64,000 nt of DNA from Pantoea latae. Lineage in GTDB: Bacteria > Pseudomonadota > Gammaproteobacteria > Enterobacterales > Enterobacteriaceae. Each line of letters begins with the position of its first letter. Position 1 is the stretch's first letter. The position numbers were made by a program, and so were the translations under genes. Shown here one piece after another: positions 7,722-14,772 of the stretch. The notes beneath the pieces were generated by a model. That model had not been told where the DNA came from, did no database searches, and saw nothing but the letters and a program-made list of their open reading frames with translations. The DNA lies in contig NZ_MWUE01000015.1 of assembly GCF_002077695.1 (NCBI RefSeq), positions 1-64,000 of the forward strand, read 5' to 3'.

Positions 7722-7849
7722 GGCTGGCCTCTTTGGTTCAGGGTTTCGATGAGAGAACGCCAGCCAGCACGAAGGCGGCGAGTAATGGTTTCGAGTAAAG
7801 ATTCAGAGCAGCCAGCAACGGGCCACCCTGCAACGGCGATCTGTTGCAT
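7718..7849 (-). CDS. cIII: CIII protein (FtsH/HflB inhibitor)
   Basis: The 43-aa protein is nearly collinear with lambda CIII: MQQIAVAGWPVAGCSES, then LLETITRRLRAGWRSLI, an amphipathic helix, ending NQRGQP. CIII protects CII and sigma-32 from the FtsH protease and pushes infection toward lysogeny. The shorter C-terminus is the only difference of note. Confidence 0.93.
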   Translation of the reverse strand: MQQIAVAGWPVAGCSESLLETITRRLRAGWRSLIETLNQRGQP

Positions 7850-7873
7850 GGCTTATTCCTTGTTGTGAGTGGA

Positions 7874-8386
7874 TTATTTAGTTTTCAGAAAAAATTCGCC
7901 GTGGTTTTGTTTAGCGAATTCTTGGTACTTTTTGATGGCATCTTCTTTGTTAGCAAACAGGCCTAGGTAAATTTTCTTGCCATCAATCTTTCCAGTAGCT
8001 CTCCACCTCCGTTTCCGCTTGACCCAATCAACCCCCTTGCACCCAGATGTATTGGCGCAAGATAGCTTGCTGTTCATCATGTTCTGGGAGTAATCGGCTT
8101 CTCTTAGGTTGCAGAATCGGTTGTCGCGCTTATCGCCATTGATATGATCAATAAGCTTTTCTGGGGGGCTTCCTGTCATGTAATACCAGGCAAGTCTGTG
8201 AGCAAAATAAACGCGCCTGTTTATGCATATTCGGGTGTATTCAGAGCCGCTATTGGATCCTGCTGGCCTTTCTTTTTGGTATTTGGTTAATGCTTTCTTT
8301 GTAAACAACCCCGTATCAGGGTCATAGCGAAAATTCTTTGTGAGCTCCTCCCAAGAAAGGTGGGCACTCATATCTAATGGCTTCAC
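7874..8386 (-). CDS. HNH endonuclease with AP2-type DNA-binding domain
   Basis: The free-standing homing-type endonuclease has an HNH core at residues about 70-105 (AHRLAWYYMTG, LIDHINGDKRDNRFCNLR) and an AP2-like C-terminus (GCKGVDWVKRKRRWRATGKIDGKKIYLGLF..KEDA). The start is ambiguous between 8386 and 8371 (MSAHLSWEEL); neither has a strong ribosome site. It interrupts the early operon between cIII and gene 8523-8795 and is probably a selfish insertion. Confidence 0.88.
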   Translation of the reverse strand: MKPLDMSAHLSWEELTKNFRYDPDTGLFTKKALTKYQKERPAGSNSGSEYTRICINRRVYFAHRLAWYYMTGSPPEKLIDHINGDKRDNRFCNLREADYSQNMMNSKLSCANTSGCKGVDWVKRKRRWRATGKIDGKKIYLGLFANKEDAIKKYQEFAKQNHGEFFLKTK

Positions 8387-8487
8387 GTTTCTATAGCCTC
8401 AAAAAATGGCCCCTGCATTCCTGCAGGAGCCAAAGGCGAAAAACTCTCGTACCGCATTGCGGCTCATTACGCGTCTGGTGCAAATGC

Positions 8488-8521
8488 ACCGCAATGACCT
8501 GTCAAAACAGGTCATTGCGGT
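8488..8521. repeat. Perfect 14-bp inverted repeat
   Basis: ACCGCAATGACCTG and its exact complement are separated by six bases. The hairpin sits two bases past the stop of gene 8523-8795, upstream of the HNH gene. No T-run follows, so it is not a classical terminator. It may stabilise or process the mRNA. Confidence 0.7.
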
Positions 8522-8522
8522 G

Positions 8523-8795
8523 TCACTCAAGGCTGACGCCACAGAAAGGGCAGTGACTCATCTTCACGGCCATTTCTTTGCGGCTGGCGTTCTTAGCGCG
8601 GCTGCCGTCTTTCTTGCGTGGATACCAGCCCATTTTGTAATTGAGCATCACGCGAATTTTGCCATCGCCGAGCGACATGACTTGATTGTCCCAGCCGCTG
8701 GCTCCCCAGCTTTCGTCGATTTCGGCATCATCCGGTTTGCTTTTGAGCATCTGCTCCCGGACCTTCTGGCCAACCTCTTCAATGCAATTGCACAT
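8523..8795 (-). CDS. Hypothetical early phage protein (90 aa)
   Basis: It has a good ribosome site (GGAGAGTAACG) before the ATG. A CxC near the N-terminus (MCNCIEEV) and a C-terminal CPFCG suggest metal binding. The middle is a predicted beta region with MLNYKMGWYPRKKDGSR. It is the first gene after N and the tL-type terminator, the region of ral/ea10 in lambda, but it shows no clear match to either. Confidence 0.65.
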   Translation of the reverse strand: MCNCIEEVGQKVREQMLKSKPDDAEIDESWGASGWDNQVMSLGDGKIRVMLNYKMGWYPRKKDGSRAKNASRKEMAVKMSHCPFCGVSLE

Positions 8796-8818
8796 CGTTA
8801 CTCTCCTGAATTCGGGCG

Positions 8819-8842
8819 TAAAAAAAGCCGCTTATGCGGCAA
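8819..8842 (-). terminator. tL-type terminator downstream of N
   Basis: On the minus strand a GCCGC/GCGGC hairpin is followed by seven T. It lies between N and the rest of the leftward operon, so it is the expected target of N antitermination. Confidence 0.85.
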
Positions 8843-8923
8843 GTAATTTAATTTTTTCTGGCTAAACCTGAGAAGGGTGCCAGGGTTAGCTACCACTAAC
8901 TAAAATTTAAGCGGAGTCTCCTA

Positions 8924-9109
8924 ATGGGCCGGGTTAAGTTTCGGTGCCCTGAGTGCGGAGCTCGCCGTTTTCAGTTCACCTTTCAAGACGAAAAAAAACA
9001 TACTCCGCATGGGGCTGTCTGTTCCCTATGCGGGAAACAGGTTAAAGCCAGCAATCTGTACCAGCTTCACCTCGCTTACCGACGCAGAAGCTGGGATGAA
9101 AGAGATTAG
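8924..9109 (+). CDS. Small zinc-ribbon protein (61 aa), opposite strand to N
   Basis: Two CxxC pairs (CPECG...CSLCG) form a zinc ribbon, followed by a basic helix (HLAYRRRSWDERD). GCGGAG lies eight bases ahead of the ATG. It runs against the pL operon and its 3' end overlaps the N stop codon by 4 nt. It may be a small transcription factor of the Ogr/zinc-ribbon kind; I cannot place it in a family. Confidence 0.6.
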   Translation: MGRVKFRCPECGARRFQFTFQDEKKHTPHGAVCSLCGKQVKASNLYQLHLAYRRRSWDERD

Positions 9110-9375
9110 ATAAGCGGTACGCTTTTCCCGCGCATCTTCTGCACTGCGTGAATCTGACGACCAGCTTCGTTGCTGACCTTCTGGTATTTGGTGCTAACGC
9201 GCAGTGCTACTTCATCGTTCTTTTCACGAAAGCTCGGCGCCAATACAGCGCGCGAGACGCGCTCGGCACTGACGTCAACGCGTGCTTTGCCTTCTGCCGC
9301 TTCTGCACGGCGTTTTGCGATCAGTTCGCCACGCTTGAGGTAGCGACGGCTGACGCTGTTGGTAGCTGCAAACAT
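9106..9375 (-). CDS. N: N antitermination protein
   Basis: The 89-aa protein is the first gene of the pL operon. It has an arginine-rich region (SRRYLKRGELIAKRRAEAAEGKARV) for boxB RNA binding. Its end, KMRGKSVPLI, is almost the end of lambda N (KIKGKSIPLI). A strong GGAGG precedes the ATG. nutL lies upstream in the same transcript and nutR after cro, and terminators follow in both operons. It should bind boxB and RNA polymerase with Nus factors. Confidence 0.88.
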   Translation of the reverse strand: MFAATNSVSRRYLKRGELIAKRRAEAAEGKARVDVSAERVSRAVLAPSFREKNDEVALRVSTKYQKVSNEAGRQIHAVQKMRGKSVPLI

Positions 9376-9572
9376 ATTTACCTCCGGTAATTGGCTTAGG
9401 TGATTGGATGGCCGGTGCTGATCTCCGGCTTTCGGAAGTCGGCAGCTTGTTCATAGCCTGAGCCGTGTCCGCCACGCTCGATCCGACTGAAATCTATGTC
9501 GGCATGGGTGCCGCTGCCTTATCGCGCATCAGCCTGCGCATTCATCCAATCCCAAAGCCAACTGCTCTTTGG

Positions 9573-9619
9573 TCTCCCACAAGGGCGGGAGAAATAAACC
9601 CCATCAATGTTAAAGAGCG
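9573..9619 (-). promoter_or_regulatory. nutL (boxA and boxB)
   Basis: On the minus strand boxA is CGCTCTTTAACA (9619-9608), then boxB is TCTCCC-N8-GGGAGA (9592-9573). boxA is identical to that of nutR, and the boxB loop shares CCC-x-TGT. Confidence 0.85.
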
Positions 9620-9661
9620 ATCCAACATCCTATTGGGTACTGCGTCCTGCTGATGGAAAGG

Positions 9662-9690
9662 ATATTCACATATTGTGATTTAATGGTCAA
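9662..9690 (-). promoter_or_regulatory. pL promoter with OL1
   Basis: On the minus strand a TTGACC -35 box (9690-9685), a 17-bp spacer and a GAATAT -10 box (9667-9662) make a sound sigma-70 promoter. The palindrome TTCACATATTGTGA (9665-9678) lies in the spacer as an operator. Confidence 0.85.
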
Positions 9691-9730
9691 TCACGATTTG
9701 TGTATAAAATGCGTGTAACACGTTATGTGT
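9691..9730. promoter_or_regulatory. Further CI/Cro operators OL2 and OL3
   Basis: TCACGATTTGTGT (9691-9703) and CACGTTATGTG (9719-9729) repeat the TCAC-N4/5-GTG pattern seen at OL1 and OR, upstream of pL. Assignment as operators is by similarity among the six sites. Confidence 0.65.
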
Positions 9731-9772
9731 ATGATTTCGGTGTGAATTTATTTTTGGCGGTGATCGGCAGGC

Positions 9773-9808
9773 ACAAAAAAGCCCGTCACTCGAGGAGAGA
9801 TGACGGGC
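9773..9808 (-). terminator. Minus-strand terminator 4 of the immunity region
   Basis: GCCCGTCA/TGACGGGC arms with a 12-base loop are followed on the minus strand by six T. It is the last of four leftward terminators before pL. Confidence 0.85.
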
Positions 9809-9945
9809 AACGTGGTAGATAGCGAGTTGCTTTTAGAATCCCACCCATGACACACGATTTATCTGGCTGGTCTGCTCATAATAATAACCACGCTTCAATA
9901 TGCAAGCGTAAGCGGTTGATTTAATTAGCGGTTGCGCTTATTTCA

Positions 9946-9972
9946 TAAAAAAAGCCCGCTGCAAGAGCGGGC
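9946..9972 (-). terminator. Minus-strand terminator 3
   Basis: A GCCCGCT/AGCGGGC hairpin is followed by a run of seven T on the minus strand. Confidence 0.85.
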
Positions 9973-10112
9973 AATTGAAACATCGCTTCAAATGGGGAAA
10001 GCCATCGCACACAGCAAATGTGCTCTACAATCTTAGGCAATTGCCGCTGCGCTGCTGTAAAAGATAGCGCAGTAATTTTACTCGTCAGGATTGCGTTACT
10101 TGATGTATTGAA

Positions 10113-10140
10113 AAGAAAAAAGCCCGCTCAGTGGCGGGTT
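10113..10140 (-). terminator. Minus-strand terminator 2
   Basis: A CCCGC/GCGGG stem is followed on the minus strand by GCTTTTTTC. Confidence 0.8.
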
Positions 10141-10214
10141 GCAGGTTTAGCAGCAGAGTGCAGGAGAATGAAAAAAGTGCAGGAGTAAAGAAAAGGTGCA
10201 GGTGGTGCAGGTAT

Positions 10215-10238
10215 GAAAAGCCCGGCGCGGTGGCCGGG
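10215..10238 (-). terminator. Terminator of the cI operon
   Basis: A CCCGGC/GCCGGG hairpin with a short T-run lies directly after the stop of gene 10243-11019. Confidence 0.75.
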
Positions 10239-10242
10239 ATAC

Positions 10243-11019
10243 TTAAGCAACCAGTGATTCAATCCAGGTGTCCCTGTTATGGAAAGGAAGCACAAGGGCG
10301 CTATCGTTGAACAGCAATGACAGCTGTTGCAGTTCGGGACTTAATCCCTCGCTATCGACAATAACGAATCGATTGCTGATTTGAGGTACTGAGTGACTAA
10401 TATCTACAATCTTTCCAACTGTAGAGTGGGCTGTATTCCAGCCTCTTGAGCCTGAAAGGCTGACAGTGAATCCTCTCTTAGGTGCAAGAAGTTTTGATTC
10501 TTGTTTAAGCGTTATGGGAATAGTAATGTCATGACCACTTATTCCTCTCACTTTTTCTTTAAGAGAAAGCCTGGCGCCTAGCCCCTGCGATTTCAGGTAG
10601 CTAATGACACACTTTTCAAACCGGTCATCTTTAACTTCTGCATACCAATCAGCCGATTGGGCTGAGGCAAGTAACCCACCTCGAATGACATTTGCCGTCA
10701 TTGACCCGACATTCTTTTCTGTTGCCCATGCCGAAATCTCACCAGACTCGTTAAGTGTCACGCCTTGAGAGGCTAGAGAAGCCCGGATGAGATCGATTTT
10801 TCTTTTTGTCAGGTTTATCCCTCGAGACTCAATGTTCATCAAGGTGTCGCAGTAATCGGTTATGCGATATTGCCCACTCATCTCTTGAACAAAGACGCTG
10901 ATTTGTTCGCTATCATCATAGTACGTGAACGGGCTAATGACGCGCAGCAGTGTATCGCTCATTGGGTGACATTCGAACCCGAGCTTAGTTATGACTGTTG
11001 AACACGTTACATTTCCCAT
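10243..11019 (-). CDS. DUF1828/DUF1829-like protein in the immunity region (258 aa)
   Basis: The N-terminal half (residues about 22-120: RVISPFTYYDDSEQISVFVQ, YRITDYCDTL, KRKIDLIRASLASQGV) fits the DUF1828 pattern, and the C-terminal half the partner DUF1829. Biochemical function is unknown. The gene overlaps 11007-11549 by 13 nt and both lie downstream of cI on its strand, the place of rexAB in lambda, so lysogenic expression and a superinfection-exclusion or defence role are plausible. That role is inference. Confidence 0.7.
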   Translation of the reverse strand: MGNVTCSTVITKLGFECHPMSDTLLRVISPFTYYDDSEQISVFVQEMSGQYRITDYCDTLMNIESRGINLTKRKIDLIRASLASQGVTLNESGEISAWATEKNVGSMTANVIRGGLLASAQSADWYAEVKDDRFEKCVISYLKSQGLGARLSLKEKVRGISGHDITIPITLKQESKLLAPKRGFTVSLSGSRGWNTAHSTVGKIVDISHSVPQISNRFVIVDSEGLSPELQQLSLLFNDSALVLPFHNRDTWIESLVA

Positions 11020-11549
11020 GATAGCTGGCCTGAGTTGTCTTGATGTGGCAAAGGAGGGTTGCCTGTATAAGTGATATTAAGCGCAGAACAGAAGTAATTC
11101 CAGTAGCCAAAGAAGTCGTCTGGTTTGATGTCTACATCTAGCTTTAATGCAACCTCTTCCCCAGCAGACTCAAAGTACAGGTGGTAATGAGGTCCAATGG
11201 CCACGTCAACGAAATCAGGATGATCAACCTTGCTTCTGTTACGGTGAGGCTTGTTGTCGGCAGGATATGGGTCTAGAGCAAACACCCTGCGGTCATGCAA
11301 AAACATGACATAAGAAAGTTTGACAATATCCACGCCCTCGACAATTGGATAACGCCAATGCAGCATAAATCTTATGCCAACTAAGGGGTTTCCATTGCCA
11401 TCAAAAGCTTTAAGGTCGAGCTTATACCAGATTGGCGTCCTGCCTTCGCTAGCATTCCAGGCTACCCCCGAGAAGGTGACTCTTTTTGGAACGCTAATGG
11501 CATCATCAACCTGTTTTTGTGTAGGCCTGAAATCATCTTTCTTAGCCAC
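11007..11549 (-). CDS. Immunity-region partner protein (DUF6978-like, 180 aa)
   Basis: The protein is beta-rich and soluble (VTFSGVAWNASEGRTPIWYKLDLKAFDGNGNPLVGIRFMLHWR) with a HYHLYFES stretch near residue 125. It resembles DUF6978-type proteins; I am not sure of that label. It starts 45 bp after the cI stop and overlaps the DUF1828-like gene, so the pair is probably co-translated from the cI transcript. No membrane segment or known catalytic motif is visible. Confidence 0.65.
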   Translation of the reverse strand: MAKKDDFRPTQKQVDDAISVPKRVTFSGVAWNASEGRTPIWYKLDLKAFDGNGNPLVGIRFMLHWRYPIVEGVDIVKLSYVMFLHDRRVFALDPYPADNKPHRNRSKVDHPDFVDVAIGPHYHLYFESAGEEVALKLDVDIKPDDFFGYWNYFCSALNITYTGNPPLPHQDNSGQLSWEM

Positions 11550-11594
11550 TGAATGTTTTCATCCTGAATAAATTTAAGAAATTGGTTTTCTATC

Positions 11595-12242
11595 TCACCC
11601 AAACGTCTCTTCCGGCCACTGAGCCTTAACCACCTTGCCGATGATTCTAATGCTGTGGTCACAGTCCAGAATCCTGTATGCAGGGTTCAGCGGCACAAGG
11701 TAACTAACGCCGCCATCCAGCTCGTACTTCTTGAAAGTTGCCTCTGAATCACCATTCGCTGAAGCGACGCAGAAGTCGCCCGTCTCAACCGGTTCGGCCG
11801 GATCAACCAGAATCAGCATGCCCTCTGGAAAGCTCGGACGGACGCCTTGCGGTGCCGTCATAGAGTGACCTTTTACCTCAAGCCAGAAAGCGTTCTCGCT
11901 GGCTTTCTTTGTCGTTGCCACCCATGCCTTAGCATCGCTCGCGGTGTAGCTGCCCACTTCAGAAAATGGGCCAGCCTGGACGTAGGCGAACAATGGGTAT
12001 TCGTATTGCTTGAAAACAGAATCGGCTTCATCGCCAAACATGATTTTGGCTGGTGATACTCCAAGGGCTGAGCCAAGGACTACCGCGTCGTCAGCACTTA
12101 CCTTACGCGTGCCTAATTCATAATTCCCCAGACGAGACGGAGCTGCCCAACCGCAAAGTTTGGCTAGCTGTACCTGGCTAAGTCCTTTTGCTTCACGCAG
12201 GGATTTGATCCTTTCCCCGATTAACTCATGCATTGTTTTCAT
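11595..12242 (-). CDS. cI: CI-type prophage repressor (HTH + S24 peptidase)
   Basis: The 215-aa repressor maintains lysogeny by binding OL and OR. An N-terminal Xre HTH ([31 protein letters not shown]) is followed by a LexA-like autoprotease. The cleavage dipeptide Ala-Gly is in [10 protein letters not shown], the catalytic Ser in GHSMTAP and the Lys in TFKKYEL. All three are present, so it should be cleaved during the SOS response. ATG 12242 or 12233 could be the start. Confidence 0.95.
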   Translation of the reverse strand: MKTMHELIGERIKSLREAKGLSQVQLAKLCGWAAPSRLGNYELGTRKVSADDAVVLGSALGVSPAKIMFGDEADSVFKQYEYPLFAYVQAGPFSEVGSYTASDAKAWVATTKKASENAFWLEVKGHSMTAPQGVRPSFPEGMLILVDPAEPVETGDFCVASANGDSEATFKKYELDGGVSYLVPLNPAYRILDCDHSIRIIGKVVKAQWPEETFG

Positions 12243-12249
12243 CCAGTAA

Positions 12250-12320
12250 ATTTACCACGGTTCGTGATTGCACTCCGTACACGAATTGAGGTTGACTGTT
12301 AATCACATTTTGTGTGTAAT
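12250..12320 (+). promoter_or_regulatory. OR operators and pR promoter
   Basis: pR has TTGACT (12292-12297), a 17-bp spacer and TGTAAT (12315-12320). Operators with the TCAC...GTG pattern lie in the spacer (AATCACATTTTGTGTG, 12301-12316), at about 12276-12290 (GTACACGAATTG) and at 12253-12270 (TACCACGGTTCGTGATTG), between the divergent cI and cro genes. Confidence 0.85.
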
Positions 12321-12350
12321 GGTTCTGCATTTAATGTTATGGAGGCTGCA

Positions 12351-12569
12351 ATGAACAACATTGCTCAGCAGCGAAAAAAAATCGGAGTTTCGCAAGCTGT
12401 CTTGGCTTCAGCCATTGGTTGGGGTCAATCCCGTATCGCCAACTATGAACTGAACATCCGTACTCCAAGCCTTAATGACTGTCGAGCAATCATTGAAGGT
12501 TTAAAAAAACTGGGCTGCAAGTGCTCGCTGGATGAAGTTTTCCCACCGTCCAAAGACAAAGCAGCTTAA
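12351..12569 (+). CDS. cro: Cro-type repressor (72 aa)
   Basis: This is the first gene from pR. The start is the ATG after TGGAGGCTGCA; upstream in-frame codons would overlap pR. An Xre-type HTH fills residues about 5-60 (QQRKKIGVSQAVLASAIGWGQSRIANYE). Its recognition region (GWGQSRIANYE) resembles that of CI ([12 protein letters not shown]), fitting shared operators. It should turn down cI and early transcription in lytic growth. Confidence 0.88.
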   Translation: MNNIAQQRKKIGVSQAVLASAIGWGQSRIANYELNIRTPSLNDCRAIIEGLKKLGCKCSLDEVFPPSKDKAA

Positions 12570-12576
12570 GCATTAC

Positions 12577-12618
12577 CGCTCTTTAACACTCTGAAACCCG
12601 TCCCCGCCCGTGTGGGGA
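12577..12618 (+). promoter_or_regulatory. nutR (boxA and boxB)
   Basis: boxA is CGCTCTTTAACA (12577-12588). boxB is a TCCCC-GCCCGTGT-GGGGA hairpin (12601-12618), just after cro as in lambda and closely similar to nutL. Confidence 0.87.
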
Positions 12619-12683
12619 AACCTTAAGTGACTTGCTCACCGAAATGTCGCGCAACCAATTAACCAACAAAGGAATTATCCAAG

Positions 12684-12974
12684 ATGGAACATGCAACTCA
12701 AAGCAAGAACGCGCGCCGCATTGAATCGGCGTTGCTGAACAAGCTGGCGTCTATCAGCCAGAAAACATTCGCGGAAAAGCTGGGGATCGCTGAATACCAG
12801 GTCAGCCGCATGAAGAAGAACTTTTTCCGCCAGATGAGCATGGCTATCGACATCCTCGAATACGGAATTGTTGATGACGATGCTGCGCAGTTGGCTAAAG
12901 CGGTGGCGAAGGAAGTGGCCCTGATTCTGGGCAAAGAAAAGGCCCCGAGCTGCGCGAACAGCTTCGAGGCCTGA
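12684..12974 (+). CDS. cII: CII lysogeny activator
   Basis: The 96-aa protein shares RIESALLNK, an HTH region (KTFAEKLGIAEYQVSRMKK) and ILEYGIVDDD with lambda CII (97 aa). CII tetramers activate the establishment promoter for cI, the int promoter and paQ. FtsH degrades it and CIII protects it, and both partners are present here. I could not place a TTGC-N6-TTGC site with confidence. Confidence 0.93.
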   Translation: MEHATQSKNARRIESALLNKLASISQKTFAEKLGIAEYQVSRMKKNFFRQMSMAIDILEYGIVDDDAAQLAKAVAKEVALILGKEKAPSCANSFEA

Positions 12975-13008
12975 TGCGAAAAGACTGGATCAATTCACAG
13001 GGGTAATT

Positions 13009-13056
13009 ATGAAACAAGTGGCTGAAGTTTTCAATCTCGGAGGCGCCAATGGCTAA
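13009..13056 (+). CDS. Short leader peptide candidate (15 aa)
   Basis: ATG to TAA reads MKQVAEVFNLGGANG and overlaps the start of the next gene by 8 nt; that gene's ribosome site (CGGAGG) lies inside it. It could couple translation of the ParB-like gene. Evidence is weak: no clear ribosome site beyond GGGGTAATT. Confidence 0.25.
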   Translation: MKQVAEVFNLGGANG

Positions 13057-13852
13057 GAACTCAATCGACGCTTACGGCGCCAGTGGCAAAAGCAATGTGC
13101 TGTTTTTCGAACCGGTCGCCCTGTATCTGGTTACTGACCCGGCGCACCCGCTTTATGACGAGCGTATTCATCTGCCTATCGACGAAGCGATGGTGCTGAA
13201 CATCATGGATCAGGGCGTTCTGGAGCCTGTTCTGTGCTGGAAAGATCCCGAATCCGGCAAGGTCTGCGTTGTCGACGGTCGTCAGCGGGTCCGGCATAGC
13301 CTGGAGGCAAATATTCGCCTGGCGGCAGAAGGTAAAGAACCGGTACTCGTGCCAGCAATCGCTAAGCGGGGATCAGCAGTGCGCATGTCCCAGTACATGG
13401 TCAGCGCGAACGAAATCCGGCGTGCCGATACCCCACTGGGGCGGGCGAAGAAGATGGCGGCGATGCTTGAACGCGGACACGATGAGCAGGATTTAGGACT
13501 GCTTTTCGGCTGCAGCCTTCAGACCGTAAAAGCGACCATGTCGCTGCTGGATTGCACGCAGGCAGTGCAGGATGCAGTGGAGGGCGGACAGGTCACAGTC
13601 ACTCATGCTCGCCAGCTGTCAACAATGCCGCCGGAAGAACAACGCGCCAAGGTGAAGGAACTGACGCAAGTCGGCGCAGAAGTGAAGGGCCATGAAAGAG
13701 CCCGCCGTCAGCGCGCCGTGATGGGCGAAAGCAAACCCCGCATGAGATCCCGCAAAGAAATTACCCATGCACTGACAGAGGCAACCGGCGATTACGCTGC
13801 AGCGCTCCGTTGGGTGTTAGGTGATGCAACAGAGCCGGAGGAGGCAACATGA
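13049..13852 (+). CDS. ParB/Srx-domain protein in the replication operon (267 aa)
   Basis: Residues about 45-135 show the ParB N-terminal fold (VLEPVLCWKDPESGKVCVVDGRQRVRHSLEAN, then ANEIRRADTPLGRAKKMAAML). A KorB/ParB-like HTH follows (DEQDLGLLFGCSLQTVKATMSLLD) and a basic C-terminus (RARRQRAV). It sits between cII and O, overlapping O by ATGA. Lambda has no such gene here; related phages do. It may have a nuclease or DNA-binding role in replication. Confidence 0.8.
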   Translation: MAKNSIDAYGASGKSNVLFFEPVALYLVTDPAHPLYDERIHLPIDEAMVLNIMDQGVLEPVLCWKDPESGKVCVVDGRQRVRHSLEANIRLAAEGKEPVLVPAIAKRGSAVRMSQYMVSANEIRRADTPLGRAKKMAAMLERGHDEQDLGLLFGCSLQTVKATMSLLDCTQAVQDAVEGGQVTVTHARQLSTMPPEEQRAKVKELTQVGAEVKGHERARRQRAVMGESKPRMRSRKEITHALTEATGDYAAALRWVLGDATEPEEAT

Positions 13853-14772
13853 GCCTCGCTCTTGCAAATGTAACACCAATCAGGCCCGAACTCCGGGTCG
13901 TGGAGCAACGTGTGGCAGACACAGACGACGGATATACGCGTCTGGCAAACGAGCTGTACGAAGAGCTGATAGGGGCCAACCTGACCAGGAATCAGGCGAA
14001 GGTTGCGCATGCTGTTTGCCGGAAAACATACGGTTTCAACAAAAAGATGGATCGCATTGCTGACAGCCAGATAAGCCAACTCACCAGACTGCCGCGGCAG
14101 AAGGTGAACAAGGCGAAAAACGAGCTTATTCAGATGGGGGTTTTGGTCCGGGAAGGCATGCTAATCGGGCCTAATAAGAACCTCGCTGAGTGGCAAATTC
14201 CAGAGTGTCACCAAGATGGTGTCACTGTCACCAAAACAGTGACAAAAAGTGTCACCAAAACGGTGACAGGGTTGTCACCAAAACAGGGACACACAAAAGA
14301 CACTATTACAAAAGACAAAAAAGACATTAAAAATACGTCCGAGAATTCTGGCGAATCCTCTGACGAGCGTCTGAAAAGTCTTCCTGTTGTCCGGCCTGAT
14401 GCAGCGATTCATTCACCGAAAGGAGACAAGTGGGGAAACGCTGACGACCTTCTGGCTGCTCAGTGGATATTCAGCCGGGTTCAGGTGATCACCCCGACAG
14501 CACAGCAACCCAACTGGCCAGCCTGGGCAAACGACATTCGCCTGATGCGCGATTCCCTGAAGGTCAGCCACCGGGAAATCTGCGAAGTATTCACCTGGGC
14601 GAACGGCAATCAGTTCTGGCAGACAAATATCCTCAGCCCGTCGAAGCTGCGAAAGCAATGGGCGACCCTTAAAGCGCAGATGAGCCAGCCGGCTCGCAAC
14701 GCGCCATCCAGTTCACAGCAGCAGATTCCACACTGGAACGACCGCAGAGAGTGGGAGGAAAATTTCATATGA
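13849..14772 (+). CDS. O: Replication initiator O-like protein (307 aa)
   Basis: The N-terminal domain (residues about 20-130) matches phage replication O: DDGYTRLANELYEELIGANLTRNQAKVAHAVCRKTYGFNKKMDRIADSQIS, then LTRLPRQKVNKAKNELI. The C-terminal half should recruit P and DnaB. The repeats of the origin lie inside the gene and encode a VTKTVTKSVTKTV stretch. Start and stop overlap both neighbours (ATGA). Confidence 0.92.
   Translation: MSLALANVTPIRPELRVVEQRVADTDDGYTRLANELYEELIGANLTRNQAKVAHAVCRKTYGFNKKMDRIADSQISQLTRLPRQKVNKAKNELIQMGVLVREGMLIGPNKNLAEWQIPECHQDGVTVTKTVTKSVTKTVTGLSPKQGHTKDTITKDKKDIKNTSENSGESSDERLKSLPVVRPDAAIHSPKGDKWGNADDLLAAQWIFSRVQVITPTAQQPNWPAWANDIRLMRDSLKVSHREICEVFTWANGNQFWQTNILSPSKLRKQWATLKAQMSQPARNAPSSSQQQIPHWNDRREWEENFI
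14206..14340 (+). other. Phage replication origin (four iterons plus A-rich tract)
   Basis: Four 19-bp repeats of TGTCACCAAAACxGTGACA begin at 14206, 14226, 14250 and 14273. Each is an imperfect palindrome. An A-rich unwinding tract (14290-14335) follows, as in lambda ori within O. Confidence 0.9.

Larger units (their letters stand above)
9809..10242. other. Gene-free spacer with stacked terminators
   Basis: I find no supported coding sequence. The stretch holds three more leftward terminators (9946-9972, 10113-10140, 10215-10238). Short repeats such as AAGCGTAAGCGGTT and TAGCGGTTGCGCTTA lie near 9903-9940. It insulates pL from transcription coming from the cI operon. Confidence 0.6.

Noticed and set aside
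9275..9475. 66-codon minus-strand frame overlapping N
   Set aside because: The 9106-9375 frame has the stronger ribosome site and the lambda N ending; the overlap frame has neither.
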